This document shows positions 42,258 to 49,804 of a DNA stretch of 64,000 nt, piece by piece. The stretch spans positions 868,001-932,000 of the forward strand of contig NZ_JACOEA010000001.1 of the NCBI RefSeq assembly GCF_014281125.1, given 5' to 3'. The first letter of the stretch is position 1, and every line of letters starts with the position of its first letter. The translations under genes and the position numbers were made by a program. The DNA is from Lawsonibacter celer. Its GTDB lineage: Bacteria > Bacillota > Clostridia > Oscillospirales > Oscillospiraceae. Under the pieces are notes generated by a model. That model did no database searches. It worked only from the letters and a program-made list of their open reading frames with translations, and had not been told where the DNA came from.

Positions 42258-43157
42258 ATGGAACAGCAGCTCTTCAGCAATTCCCACATTCTGGCCTGGC
42301 TCCAGTATTTTTCCGAGCACACCCAGGTGGATCTGGAAAAGGTCAAAATTCTGGACATCACCCGCAAGAACAAAAACCTCATCCCCACGGTGGAGTCCCA
42401 TTCCGCTGTGCTGGTCTTTACCGAGGCCGGGCACCCGGACATCTTCTACCGCATGTGGGACGCCGGTTTGGGCGAGTGCGAGGTGTGGTACAACGAAGGC
42501 TCGGAGCCCTCCGGCCCGATCCTGCACAAGCCCCTGCGGGAGATGATCAACCGGGGCATCAACGCCTCGGCGGGCATGCTGATCCTCAACCCCACCGCCC
42601 GTTCCACCTATAAGATCGGCATGCGAAACTCCAGCTTTTCCCGGGGCTCCATCCACTATGTGGGCAGCGAGATCCGCTCGGTTATCCTCAACAAGATGCA
42701 CCTGGCCCAGGGGGATACTGTGTGCATCATCAGCGGGGAATCCATCGCCGTGGAGTCCGCGATCCTGGCGCCCGAGGGCACGGTCATCGCCGTGGAGTAC
42801 AACCAGAACGACCGGAACACCATGGAGGAGAACGCCCATCAGTTCGGACTGAACAACATCGCCATCATCGACCATGTGGACGATGAAAGCCTGAGGAACC
42901 TGCCGGTGCCCAGCCTGACCATGCTGGTGGCCTCCGCCAGCATGGAGCAGGAGATCGAGTGCCTGCTGCGGCGCAACCCCCACATGGAATTTGTCATCTA
43001 TACCCTGGATTTCCCCTGCGCCGCCTCTCTGCCCGCGCTGTTTGAGCGCTACGGCATCGGCGAGACCGAGGTCATTCAGATTGCGGTGTCCAAGCTCAAC
43101 AGCAAGCATCAGCTGGTAGCTGAGCCCGCCCCTTGGCTCATCAGCGGCAAAGCCTGA
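42258..43157 (+). CDS. CbiT/CobL-like protein with degenerate SAM site
   Basis: A 299-residue protein. The C-terminal half looks like a Rossmann methyltransferase of the precorrin C15-type (EIRSVILNKMHLAQGDTVCIISG...VESAILAPEGTVIAVEYNQNDRN...). The usual glycine-rich SAM loop (GxGxG) reads CIISGESIAVES here, so SAM binding is doubtful. The N-terminal half (VLVFTEAGHPDIFYRMWDAG) resembles the CbiE side of CobL only loosely. No cobalamin genes are near. GGGGAGGCAC precedes the ATG. Function unassigned. Confidence 0.5.
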   Translation: MEQQLFSNSHILAWLQYFSEHTQVDLEKVKILDITRKNKNLIPTVESHSAVLVFTEAGHPDIFYRMWDAGLGECEVWYNEGSEPSGPILHKPLREMINRGINASAGMLILNPTARSTYKIGMRNSSFSRGSIHYVGSEIRSVILNKMHLAQGDTVCIISGESIAVESAILAPEGTVIAVEYNQNDRNTMEENAHQFGLNNIAIIDHVDDESLRNLPVPSLTMLVASASMEQEIECLLRRNPHMEFVIYTLDFPCAASLPALFERYGIGETEVIQIAVSKLNSKHQLVAEPAPWLISGKA

Positions 43158-43191
43158 TGGAAATACATTCAAAATTTGTGTGTTTTAGTGG

Positions 43192-43220
43192 TTGACATCT
43201 GTGCGCCAGGCATCTATAAT
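43192..43220 (+). promoter_or_regulatory. Promoter of T-box/oxidoreductase operon
   Basis: TTGACA at 43192-43197, 17-bp spacer, TATAAT at 43215-43220. Confidence 0.92.
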
Positions 43221-43234
43221 CTACTTAACCTCAT

Positions 43235-43489
43235 CCAGGAAAGATGATGATGGAGACAGTAGGACCCGATGGAAGAGCACAGAGAGCCGGTGTCTGGTGG
43301 AAATCCGGCGTCAGGAAATCGGGTGTGAAGATCACTCCGGAGTTGCGGCTTGAAATCCCTAGGGGAGAGTAGATGCCGACGGGTTTCCCCGTTACAGGAA
43401 GCGCGTATGTTGGTACGCCGTAATTGGGTGGTACAGCGAAGGCTTTTACAGGCGTTCGTCCCTTTACAGGGGGCGGACGCCTGTTTTTT
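43235..43489 (+). promoter_or_regulatory. T-box leader, specifier probably ATC (Ile)
   Basis: Stem I is built from GGAG/CTCC at the base and ACCCGAT/ATCGGGT in the middle. An AGTA/GAA S-turn flanks an internal loop containing ATC at 43331-43333. The T-box sequence TTGGGTGGTACAGCG is at 43424-43438, and a terminator (43449-43483) with TTTTTT ends the leader. The variable T-box base (TGGT) requires a tRNA with A at the discriminator, which tRNA-Ile has; this argues against reading the loop as GAT (Asp) or TCA (Ser). Uncharged tRNA-Ile would thus turn on the oxidoreductase genes. Confidence 0.85.
43449..43489 (+). terminator. T-box terminator
   Basis: CAGGCGT...ACGCCTG stem continuing into CGTCCC/GGGGGCG, then TTTTTT; the 5' arm overlaps the antiterminator region. 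Confidence 0.85.
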
Positions 43490-43512
43490 ACAGTCTTGGG
43501 AGGGAACCGATC

Positions 43513-44094
43513 ATGGACAGACAAATGGTAGAAATCCGTTGGCACGGCCGGGGCGGCCAGGGGGCCAAGACCGCCTGCCTGCTGCTGGCCGACGCGGCCT
43601 TTGCCTCGGGCAAGTATGTGCAGGGCTTCCCCGAGTACGGGCCGGAGCGCATGGGCGCGCCTATTACCGCTTACAACCGCATCAGCGACGCGCCCTGCAC
43701 CATCCACTCCAACATCTATGAGCCGGACTACGTGGTGGTGGTGGACGAGTCCCTGCTCTCCTCGGTGGACGTGACCGCCGGGCTCAGCCCCAAGGGGGCC
43801 ATCGTGGTGAACTCCCCCCGCTCCGCCCAGGCGCTGCGCCCCCTTCTGCGGGGCTATGCCGGCGGAGTGTACGCCATCGACGCCCGGAAGATCTCTGAGG
43901 AGCACCTGGGGGGCTACTTCCCCAACACTCCCATGCTCTCCGCCATTGTACAGGTCAGCCGGGTGCTGGAGCCCGGGCGCTTCATCGCGGATATGGAGGC
44001 ATCCTTCCGCCACAAATTCGCCACCAAGCCCCAGGTGATCCAGGGCAATATGAACTGTCTCATTCAATCCATGAAGGAGGTGCGGGGCGCATGA
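43513..44094 (+). CDS. 2-oxoacid:ferredoxin oxidoreductase, gamma subunit
   Basis: A 193-residue gamma subunit. The motif EIRWHGRGGQGAKTACLLLADAA opens the protein and GFPEYGPERMGAPITAYNRI follows, both typical of the CoA-binding gamma domain in PorC/VorC proteins. GGGAGGGAAC precedes the ATG. First gene after an Ile-type T-box, which favours branched-chain 2-oxoacids (VOR) over pyruvate. Overlaps the delta gene by 4 bp. Confidence 0.9.
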   Translation: MDRQMVEIRWHGRGGQGAKTACLLLADAAFASGKYVQGFPEYGPERMGAPITAYNRISDAPCTIHSNIYEPDYVVVVDESLLSSVDVTAGLSPKGAIVVNSPRSAQALRPLLRGYAGGVYAIDARKISEEHLGGYFPNTPMLSAIVQVSRVLEPGRFIADMEASFRHKFATKPQVIQGNMNCLIQSMKEVRGA

Positions 44095-44399
44095 GCATCC
44101 ACGCCAAAGACATCAGCGAGCACTCCCCCTGGCAGGAGATGACCCCCGGCGGGGAGATCTACGAGGGGGGCACCGCCCGCCTGACCCGCACCGGCGAGTG
44201 GCGCTCCGACGTACCGGTGTGGGAGCCGGACAAATGCCGCCAGTGCCTGCTGTGCGCCCCCTTCTGCCCGGATTCCTCCATTCCGGTGAAGGAGGGCAAG
44301 CGCCTGGACTTCGACCTGGACCACTGCAAGGGCTGCGGTATCTGCTACAAGGTCTGCCCCTTCCAGGCCATTCACATGGAGCAGGAGGTGCACGAATGA
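44091..44399 (+). CDS. 2-oxoacid:ferredoxin oxidoreductase, delta (ferredoxin) subunit
   Basis: A 102-residue 2[4Fe-4S] subunit. The clusters are bound by CRQCLLCAPFCPD and CKGCGICYKVCPF, each with CxxCxxCxxxCP. It passes electrons from the TPP centre to ferredoxin. ATGA overlaps on both sides couple it to the gamma and alpha genes. Confidence 0.93.
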   Translation: MSIHAKDISEHSPWQEMTPGGEIYEGGTARLTRTGEWRSDVPVWEPDKCRQCLLCAPFCPDSSIPVKEGKRLDFDLDHCKGCGICYKVCPFQAIHMEQEVHE

Positions 44400-45595
44400 G
44401 CATTCGAGAGCGTCTTTCCGGCAACGAGGCCATTGCCTACGCCATGCGGCAGATCAACCCCGATGTCTTTGCCGCCTTCCCCATCACCCCTTCCACTGAG
44501 ATTCCCCAATACTTCGCCCAGTACGTGGCCGACGGCCGGGTGAATACGGAATACGTCACCGTGGAGAGTGAGCATTCCTCCATGTCCACCTGCGTGGGCG
44601 CGGCGGCAGCCGGCGCCCGGGCGGTGACCGCCACCTCCTCCTGTGGCCTGGCCTTTATGTATGAAATGCTGTACGTGGCGGCCTCTGCCCGGCTGCCCAT
44701 CACCCTGGCCTGCGTCAACCGCACCCTCACCGGTCCCATTAACATCAACAACGACCACTCCGACTCCATGGGCGCCCGGGACTCCGGCTGGATCCAGATC
44801 TACGCGGAGAACAACCAGGAGGCCTATGACAACTACCTCCAGGCCATGCGCATCTCCGAGACTCCCGACGTGCGCCTGCCCATCATGATCTGCCAGGACG
44901 GCTTCATCACCTCCCACGCAGTGGAGAACATCCTGCTGGAGGAGGACACTGCGGTGAAGGCCTTTGTGGGGGAGTACAACCCGGAGCACGCCCTCATCGG
45001 CCGGGACCACCCCCTGGCGGTTGGCCCCTACGACACCTGCCCCTACTGCATGGAGCACAAGGTGCAGCAGGCCGAGGCCATGAAGAACGCCAAGCGGGCC
45101 ATTCTGGACGTGGCCGCAGACTTTGAAAAGACCTTTGGCCGGAAATACGGCTTCTTTGAGGCATACCGCATGGAGGACGCCCAGGTGGCCCTGGTGCTCA
45201 TCGGCTCCACCGCTGGCACCGCCAAGGCGTGCGTGGAGCAGCTCCGCGCCCAGGGAGTCAAGGCCGGGCTGATTAAGCTGCGGGTGTTCCGCCCCTTCCC
45301 CATGGAGGAGATCGCCGCCGCCCTGTCCCATGTGAAGGCCGTGGCTGTCATGGACAAGAGCGAGGGTAACTCCGCCTGCGGCGGGCCGCTGTTTGCCGAG
45401 GTGCGCTCCGCCTGCTACGACCTGGAGCGGCGGCCCATGCTGATTGACGTTGTCTACGGCCTGGCGGGCCGGGACTGCGCGGTGGAGGACATCGAGAAGG
45501 TGTACCGCCACCTGCTGAACATGGTAGCGACCGGCGAGACCGGCCCCAGGTACATCCACATGGGCCAGCGCAGCAATCAACAGGAGGTGCTCTGA
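44396..45595 (+). CDS. 2-oxoacid:ferredoxin oxidoreductase, alpha subunit
   Basis: A 399-residue alpha subunit: LSGNEAIAYAMRQINPDVFAAFPITPSTEI is the PorA N-terminal block, with 'VESEHSSMSTCVGAAAAGARAVTATSS' following (broken here for clarity at Ser). LPITLACVNRTLTGPININNDHSD is close to the catalytic interface, and VMDKSEGNSACGGPL lies near the C-terminus. It carries pyrimidine-domain contacts for TPP and pairs with the beta subunit. Confidence 0.93.
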   Translation: MSIRERLSGNEAIAYAMRQINPDVFAAFPITPSTEIPQYFAQYVADGRVNTEYVTVESEHSSMSTCVGAAAAGARAVTATSSCGLAFMYEMLYVAASARLPITLACVNRTLTGPININNDHSDSMGARDSGWIQIYAENNQEAYDNYLQAMRISETPDVRLPIMICQDGFITSHAVENILLEEDTAVKAFVGEYNPEHALIGRDHPLAVGPYDTCPYCMEHKVQQAEAMKNAKRAILDVAADFEKTFGRKYGFFEAYRMEDAQVALVLIGSTAGTAKACVEQLRAQGVKAGLIKLRVFRPFPMEEIAAALSHVKAVAVMDKSEGNSACGGPLFAEVRSACYDLERRPMLIDVVYGLAGRDCAVEDIEKVYRHLLNMVATGETGPRYIHMGQRSNQQEVL

Positions 45596-45596
45596 A

Positions 45597-46526
45597 ATGG
45601 CTTACAATCACAAGGTTGAACTGAGCAAGCCCGAGCGATTTGTGGGCGGGCACCGTCTCTGCGCCGGGTGCGGCGCGGGCATCGTCTGCCGGGCCATGAC
45701 CCGGGCGTTGGACGAGGGTGACAAGGCGGTCATCTGCAACGCCACCGGCTGTCTGGAGGTCTCCTCCTTCCTGTACCCCTACACCGCCTGGGAGGACAGC
45801 TATATCCACTCCGCCTTTGAGAACGCCTCCGCCACCTGCGGCGGCGTGGAGGCGGCCTACAGCGCCCTCAAGCGCAAGGGTAAAATCGACGGCACCTACA
45901 AATTCCTCACCATCGGCGGCGACGGCGGCACCTACGACATCGGCTTCCAGTCCCTCTCCGGGGCCATGGAGCGGGGCCATGACATGACCTACTTCTGCTA
46001 CGACAATGAGGCATACATGAACACGGGCATCCAGCGCTCCTCCTCCACCCCCCGCTTCGCCAATGCCACCACCAGCCCCACGGGCACGGCCTCTCTGGGC
46101 AAAAAACAGAACAAAAAGGACCTGACCGAAATCATGGCAGCCCACAACATCCCCTATGTGGCCCAGACCACCTTTATCGGCAATTTCAAGGACTTCCATG
46201 AGAAGGCCCGCCGGGCCATCTACACCCCCGGCCCCGCCTTTGTCAACGTGATGGCCCCCTGCCCCCGGGGCTGGCAGTACGCCCCGGAGCTGCTCCCCCA
46301 GATCTGCAAAATGGCGGTGGAGACCTGCGTGTGGCCCCTGTACGAGGTCATCGAGGGCAAGTGGCAACTCAGCTATGAGCCGAAAAAGAAGCTGCCCGTC
46401 ACCGAGTTTATGAAGCTGCAGGGGCGCTTCAAGCACTGCTTCCAGCCCGGCAGCGAGTGGACCCTGGAGGCCGCCCAGCAGTATGTGGACGAGCAATGGG
46501 AAAAGCTGCTCAGCAAGTGCAATTGA
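45597..46526 (+). CDS. 2-oxoacid:ferredoxin oxidoreductase, beta (TPP) subunit
   Basis: A 309-residue TPP-binding subunit. LCAGCGAGIVCRAMTRAL holds two Cys of a [4Fe-4S] ligand set; NATGCLEVSSFLYPYTAW holds a third. The TPP motif GGDGGTYDIGFQSL...NEAYMNTGIQRS is complete. The 2-oxoacid is oxidatively decarboxylated to acyl-CoA with reduction of ferredoxin. The upstream Ile T-box suggests 2-oxo-3-methylvalerate or related acids; this would feed branched acyl-CoA to enzymes such as Ptb-Buk. Confidence 0.93.
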   Translation: MAYNHKVELSKPERFVGGHRLCAGCGAGIVCRAMTRALDEGDKAVICNATGCLEVSSFLYPYTAWEDSYIHSAFENASATCGGVEAAYSALKRKGKIDGTYKFLTIGGDGGTYDIGFQSLSGAMERGHDMTYFCYDNEAYMNTGIQRSSSTPRFANATTSPTGTASLGKKQNKKDLTEIMAAHNIPYVAQTTFIGNFKDFHEKARRAIYTPGPAFVNVMAPCPRGWQYAPELLPQICKMAVETCVWPLYEVIEGKWQLSYEPKKKLPVTEFMKLQGRFKHCFQPGSEWTLEAAQQYVDEQWEKLLSKCN

Positions 46527-46543
46527 CACCTCTGAACATAAAA

Positions 46544-46568
46544 AACGGACCGGCGAGGCCGGTCCGTT
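46544..46568. terminator. Bidirectional terminator
   Basis: AACGGACCGGC/GCCGGTCCGTT with a GAG loop; A-run left, CTTCT right. Confidence 0.8.
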
Positions 46569-46578
46569 CTTCTGTGCT

Positions 46579-47082
46579 TTAAAACCCCCGGATGGGGATA
46601 CTGCCGTCGTCGCCGGCCTTTTCGATGGCCTCAATGCGCAGGTAGTAGCCATACTGCTCATTGACCTGGATATAAACTCGCTCCCCCGCCTTTTTGCCCA
46701 GCAGGGCCTTCCCCACCGGAGACTCCTTGCTGATCAGGCCGTGGAGGGCATCCTGCCGCATGGTGGTGACCACCTGGTAAACCTCTGTCTCCTTGTCCTC
46801 CTCCAGGTAGACGGTCACCTTGTCATACAGCCCCACCGCGTCGGCTGCGGAGTCCTCCCCGATCACCCGGGCGGTCTTGATCATATTTTCCAGAAAGCGG
46901 ATGCGGCTCTCATTGCGGTTCTTCTCCTGCTTGGCCGCCTTGTACTCAAAATTCTCGCTCAGATCGCCGAAGGCCCGGGCCTCTTTCACCGCATCCAGCA
47001 ACTGGGGGCGCAGCTGGATGCGCCGGTAGTCCAGCTCTTCCTTCATCATCTGAATGTCCTTTTTCGTCAGCTCGTCATGCAT
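46579..47082 (-). CDS. greA: Transcription elongation factor GreA-type
   Basis: A 167-residue factor that stimulates RNA cleavage by backtracked RNA polymerase. The N-terminal coiled-coil contains the acidic tip AVKEARAFGDLSENFEYKAAKQEK (residues ~31-54). The C-terminal FKBP-like domain has ISKESPVGKALLGKKAGERVYI. Monocistronic from its own promoter. Confidence 0.92.
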   Translation of the reverse strand: MHDELTKKDIQMMKEELDYRRIQLRPQLLDAVKEARAFGDLSENFEYKAAKQEKNRNESRIRFLENMIKTARVIGEDSAADAVGLYDKVTVYLEEDKETEVYQVVTTMRQDALHGLISKESPVGKALLGKKAGERVYIQVNEQYGYYLRIEAIEKAGDDGSIPIRGF

Positions 47083-47108
47083 GGCAATCCTCTCCTTTTC
47101 CAGGAAGG

Positions 47109-47138
47109 ATTATACCACACACCGGACCGCCCGGTCAA
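47109..47138 (-). promoter_or_regulatory. Promoter of greA
   Basis: On the minus strand TTGACC (47138-47133), 18-bp spacer, TATAAT (47114-47109). Confidence 0.8.
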
Positions 47139-47232
47139 AGTCTGCGCTTTTTACAGCCCCCTTACAAAAGAAGCTTTACATTTAATCTTTTTGTAACAAT
47201 TGAGGTTTTTTTCTTTAACAACTTCAGGGTAT

Positions 47233-47331
47233 TATAATATTTGCAAGAGACAGTTTCTTTTCATTTCATTGTATCCTCTTTCCTTGGAGCGGCCGGATGT
47301 CAGGAGCAGACATCCGGCTTGTTCTATTTTT
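47233..47331 (+). ncRNA. Possible small transcript ending in a terminator
   Basis: TATAAT at 47233-47238 (weak -35) is followed by about 50 pyrimidine-rich bases, then GCCGGATGTC/GACATCCGGC (47292-47318) and TTGTTCTATTTTT. cdd has its own promoter later, so this may be a roughly 85-nt RNA or a leader remnant. No class recognised. Confidence 0.35.
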
Positions 47332-47345
47332 CTGCTGCGCCGCCC

Positions 47346-47374
47346 TTGCGTAGGCGGACCGCCTGCCGTATACT
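47346..47374 (+). promoter_or_regulatory. Promoter of cdd
   Basis: TTGCGT at 47346-47351, 17-bp spacer, TATACT at 47369-47374. Confidence 0.7.
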
Positions 47375-47399
47375 AAAGGGAAAAAGGAGGCCTTTGTCT

Positions 47400-47798
47400 A
47401 TGACGGACCGTGAATTGGTGGATCTGGCCTTTGCCATGCTGGAACGCTCCTACGCGCCCTATTCCGGCTTTTCGGTGGGGGCCGCCCTTCTGTGCGCCGA
47501 CGGCGCTGTATTCACCGGCTGCAATGTGGAGAACGCTGCTTACGGCTCCACCATCTGCGCCGAGCGCACTGCTCTGGTGAAGGCGGTGAGCGAGGGGCGT
47601 CGGGACGGCTTTGTGAAGCTGGCAGTGGCCGGGCGCTCGGCCGACTACTGCTGGCCCTGCGGTGCCTGCCGCCAGATGCTGTGGGAGTTCGCCCCCGGCC
47701 TGACCGTGCTGGTGGCCCGTGGAGACAGGGATTTCATTTCCCTCCCCCTGTCGGAGCTTCTTCCCCACGGCTTTGGCCCCAAAACCCTGGAGCCTTAG
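47400..47798 (+). CDS. cdd: Cytidine deaminase
   Basis: A 132-residue zinc deaminase, cytidine to uridine. FSVGAALLCADG, NVENAAYGSTICAERTALVKAV (zinc Cys and catalytic Glu) and PCGACRQMLWEF (remaining two zinc Cys) are all present. GAAAAAGGAGGCC precedes the ATG. Tetrameric small-form length. Confidence 0.95.
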   Translation: MTDRELVDLAFAMLERSYAPYSGFSVGAALLCADGAVFTGCNVENAAYGSTICAERTALVKAVSEGRRDGFVKLAVAGRSADYCWPCGACRQMLWEFAPGLTVLVARGDRDFISLPLSELLPHGFGPKTLEP

Positions 47799-47886
47799 AA
47801 AAGGGAACGTTCCCAAAAACGCCCCCTTTCTTTTCCGCAGTCCCCACTTCTGAGCGTTGGATTTTTTATACTAGGAGGCATACTCC

Positions 47887-49047
47887 ATGGCAAGCAGCAA
47901 AGTCTATGTTATCTCCTGCCCGGACTATGGGCACGCCGAGGGGGCGGTGCGGGAGCTGATTTGCCGGATGGGCGGTATGGAGCGCTTCGTCCGCCCCGGG
48001 GAGCGCATTTTTCTCAAGGTCAACCTGCTGGCCGCCGCCCGGCCGGAACAGGCCATCACGGTCCACCCAGCCGTGGCCGCCGCCGTGGGCAGGCTGGCCG
48101 TGGAGGCCGGGGCGCAGGTAGTGCTGGGGGACAGCCCCGGCGGTGCCTACAAGGAGGGCATTCTGCGGGGCGTGTACGAGAAATGCGGCATGGCCCATGC
48201 CGCCCGTGAGGCCGGCATGGAACTCAACTACGACGTATCCGGCCGGCAGGTGTCCTATCCGGAGGGGCGGCTGATGAAGCACATGGAGCTTATCGCCCCT
48301 GCGGTGGAGTGCGACGGGATACTCAATCTGTGCAAGATGAAAACCCACCTGTTCATGCACATGACCGGCGCGGTGAAAAATCTCTTCGGCCTGATTCCCG
48401 GCCTGTCCAAGGTGGGCTTCCACGCCAACCTGCCGGACAAGGGGCAGTTCGCCCACATGCTGCTGGATCTGGCCGGATGTGCCCGCCCCCGGCTGAATCT
48501 CATGGACGCGGTGCTGGCCATGGAGGGCGAGGGGCCGGGCACATCCGGCACACCCCGGCAGGTGGGCCTGTTACTGGCCGCAGAGGACCCCCTAGCCTTG
48601 GACGTGGCGGCCGCCGAGATCATGGGCCTGCCCCGGGCCAACAACCCCCTTCTGCTGGCCGCGGAGGAGCGGGGTCTCTCCCCCAGCCGGATCGGGGACG
48701 TGGAGATCGTCGGTGCCGCGCTGGACGACCTGCGTATTCCGGACTACCGTTTTCCCGCCCATGTGAGCTCCAATCTGATCGGCACCTTCCTGGGCCCCCT
48801 GACCGGACCGGCAGCGCACTTGTGCAAATCAGCTCTGGCCCAGGCCCCTAAGGTGGACGCGGCGGTCTGTGTCAAATGCGGTATCTGCAGACAGTCCTGC
48901 CCCGCCCAGGCCATCTCCATGTCCGGCCCGGCCGGGGTCGCCCGGATTGACCCAAAGCGCTGTATCCGCTGCTACTGCTGCCATGAGCTGTGCCCCAGGC
49001 AGGCCGTGCGGCTGAAAAAGGGCCTTCTCTCCCGTCTGTTGGGATAA
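47887..49047 (+). CDS. DUF362 protein with C-terminal ferredoxin domain
   Basis: A 386-residue iron-sulfur protein of unknown reaction. Residues 1-300 are DUF362 (FLKVNLLAAARPEQAITVHPAV, GDSPGGAY, LCKMKTHLFMHMTGAVKNLFG). The end carries two [4Fe-4S] motifs: CVKCGICRQSCPAQAI and CIRCYCCHELCPRQAV. Such proteins are widespread in anaerobes; a redox role is inferred. TAGGAGGCATAC precedes the ATG. Confidence 0.85.
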   Translation: MASSKVYVISCPDYGHAEGAVRELICRMGGMERFVRPGERIFLKVNLLAAARPEQAITVHPAVAAAVGRLAVEAGAQVVLGDSPGGAYKEGILRGVYEKCGMAHAAREAGMELNYDVSGRQVSYPEGRLMKHMELIAPAVECDGILNLCKMKTHLFMHMTGAVKNLFGLIPGLSKVGFHANLPDKGQFAHMLLDLAGCARPRLNLMDAVLAMEGEGPGTSGTPRQVGLLLAAEDPLALDVAAAEIMGLPRANNPLLLAAEERGLSPSRIGDVEIVGAALDDLRIPDYRFPAHVSSNLIGTFLGPLTGPAAHLCKSALAQAPKVDAAVCVKCGICRQSCPAQAISMSGPAGVARIDPKRCIRCYCCHELCPRQAVRLKKGLLSRLLG

Positions 49048-49137
49048 ACCTTTAAAAATTTTTTCTCTTTTGTATGAATCCCTCAAAAGCTGGTGATACT
49101 ACGGGCAGTATCTCAATTTTGAGGAGGAACATATTCT

Positions 49138-49350
49138 ATGGTTATTGATAAAATCGCTCTTGTTTTAGCCATCATCGGTGGCCTCAACTGGGGCAGCATC
49201 GGCATCTTCGGCTTCGACCTTGTCGCCTTTGCCTTCGGTGGGCAGACCAGTGCCTTCAGCCGCGTCATTTATACCCTGGTGGGTCTGGCGGCCATCTGGT
49301 GTATTTCCCTGCTCTTCCGCACAGGCGACTCTGTGGACGAGCGGACCTAA
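49138..49350 (+). CDS. DUF378 small membrane protein
   Basis: A 70-residue protein with two transmembrane helices. LVLAIIGGLNWGSIGIFGFDLVAFAFG contains the NWG signature of DUF378, and VIYTLVGLAAIWCISLLF forms helix 2. Function unknown. TGAGGAGGAAC precedes the ATG; own terminator follows. Confidence 0.85.
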   Translation: MVIDKIALVLAIIGGLNWGSIGIFGFDLVAFAFGGQTSAFSRVIYTLVGLAAIWCISLLFRTGDSVDERT

Positions 49351-49366
49351 ACAGCTCAATTACGCG

Positions 49367-49394
49367 GGGGCCGGTCCAACGGACCGGCCCCTTT
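49367..49394 (+). terminator. Terminator after DUF378 gene
   Basis: GGGGCCGGTCC/GGACCGGCCCC with an AAC loop, then TTTG. Confidence 0.75.
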
Positions 49395-49424
49395 GCCCTG
49401 CTCCAAAAAATTGCGCCGCTCTCC

Positions 49425-49480
49425 TTGACAAATTCCTACTCATGCGCTACGCTATATACACTCCCCCCCAGGGGGGTATC
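49425..49480 (+). promoter_or_regulatory. csoR-copA promoter with candidate CsoR operator
   Basis: TTGACA at 49425-49430 and TACGCT at 49448-49453 (17-bp spacing). A near-palindrome with a run of C then a run of G (TACACTCCCCCC ... GGGGGGTAT, 49457-49479) lies just downstream of the -10, the type of G/C-tract site bound by CsoR proteins. Copper would release repression. Confidence 0.75.
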
Positions 49481-49496
49481 AAGGAGGTGGCTTGCC

Positions 49497-49760
49497 ATGA
49501 TGGCCGACACGCAAAAGGTGACCCGTCTGCTTAAGACCGCCCGCGGGCAGCTGGACGGTATTCTCAAAATGGTGGAAGACGACCGCTACTGCATTGATAT
49601 TTCCCAGCAGATCATGGCCACAGAGGCCCTTTTAAACAAACTGAACAAGGAAATTCTCTCCGCCCATTTGAAGCACTGTGTCCAGTGCGCCGCCAACGAC
49701 CATGAGCGGGAGGAAAAAATCAATGAATTTATCTCTACTTTGGACCGAATCCTCAAGTAA
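49497..49760 (+). CDS. csoR: CsoR-type copper-sensing repressor
   Basis: An 87-residue all-helical repressor of the CsoR/RcnR family. The Cu(I) ligand set is present as Cys32, His57 and Cys61, with CsoR-like spacing, inside RYCIDISQQ and SAHLKHC. AAGGAGGTGG precedes the ATG. Directly upstream of copA, and its own promoter carries a fitting operator, so it autoregulates the copper-export operon. Confidence 0.92.
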   Translation: MMADTQKVTRLLKTARGQLDGILKMVEDDRYCIDISQQIMATEALLNKLNKEILSAHLKHCVQCAANDHEREEKINEFISTLDRILK

Positions 49761-49804
49761 CTGCAGACTCCGCATTGCTGCGCATTAGAAAGTCTGGTGT
49801 ATCC

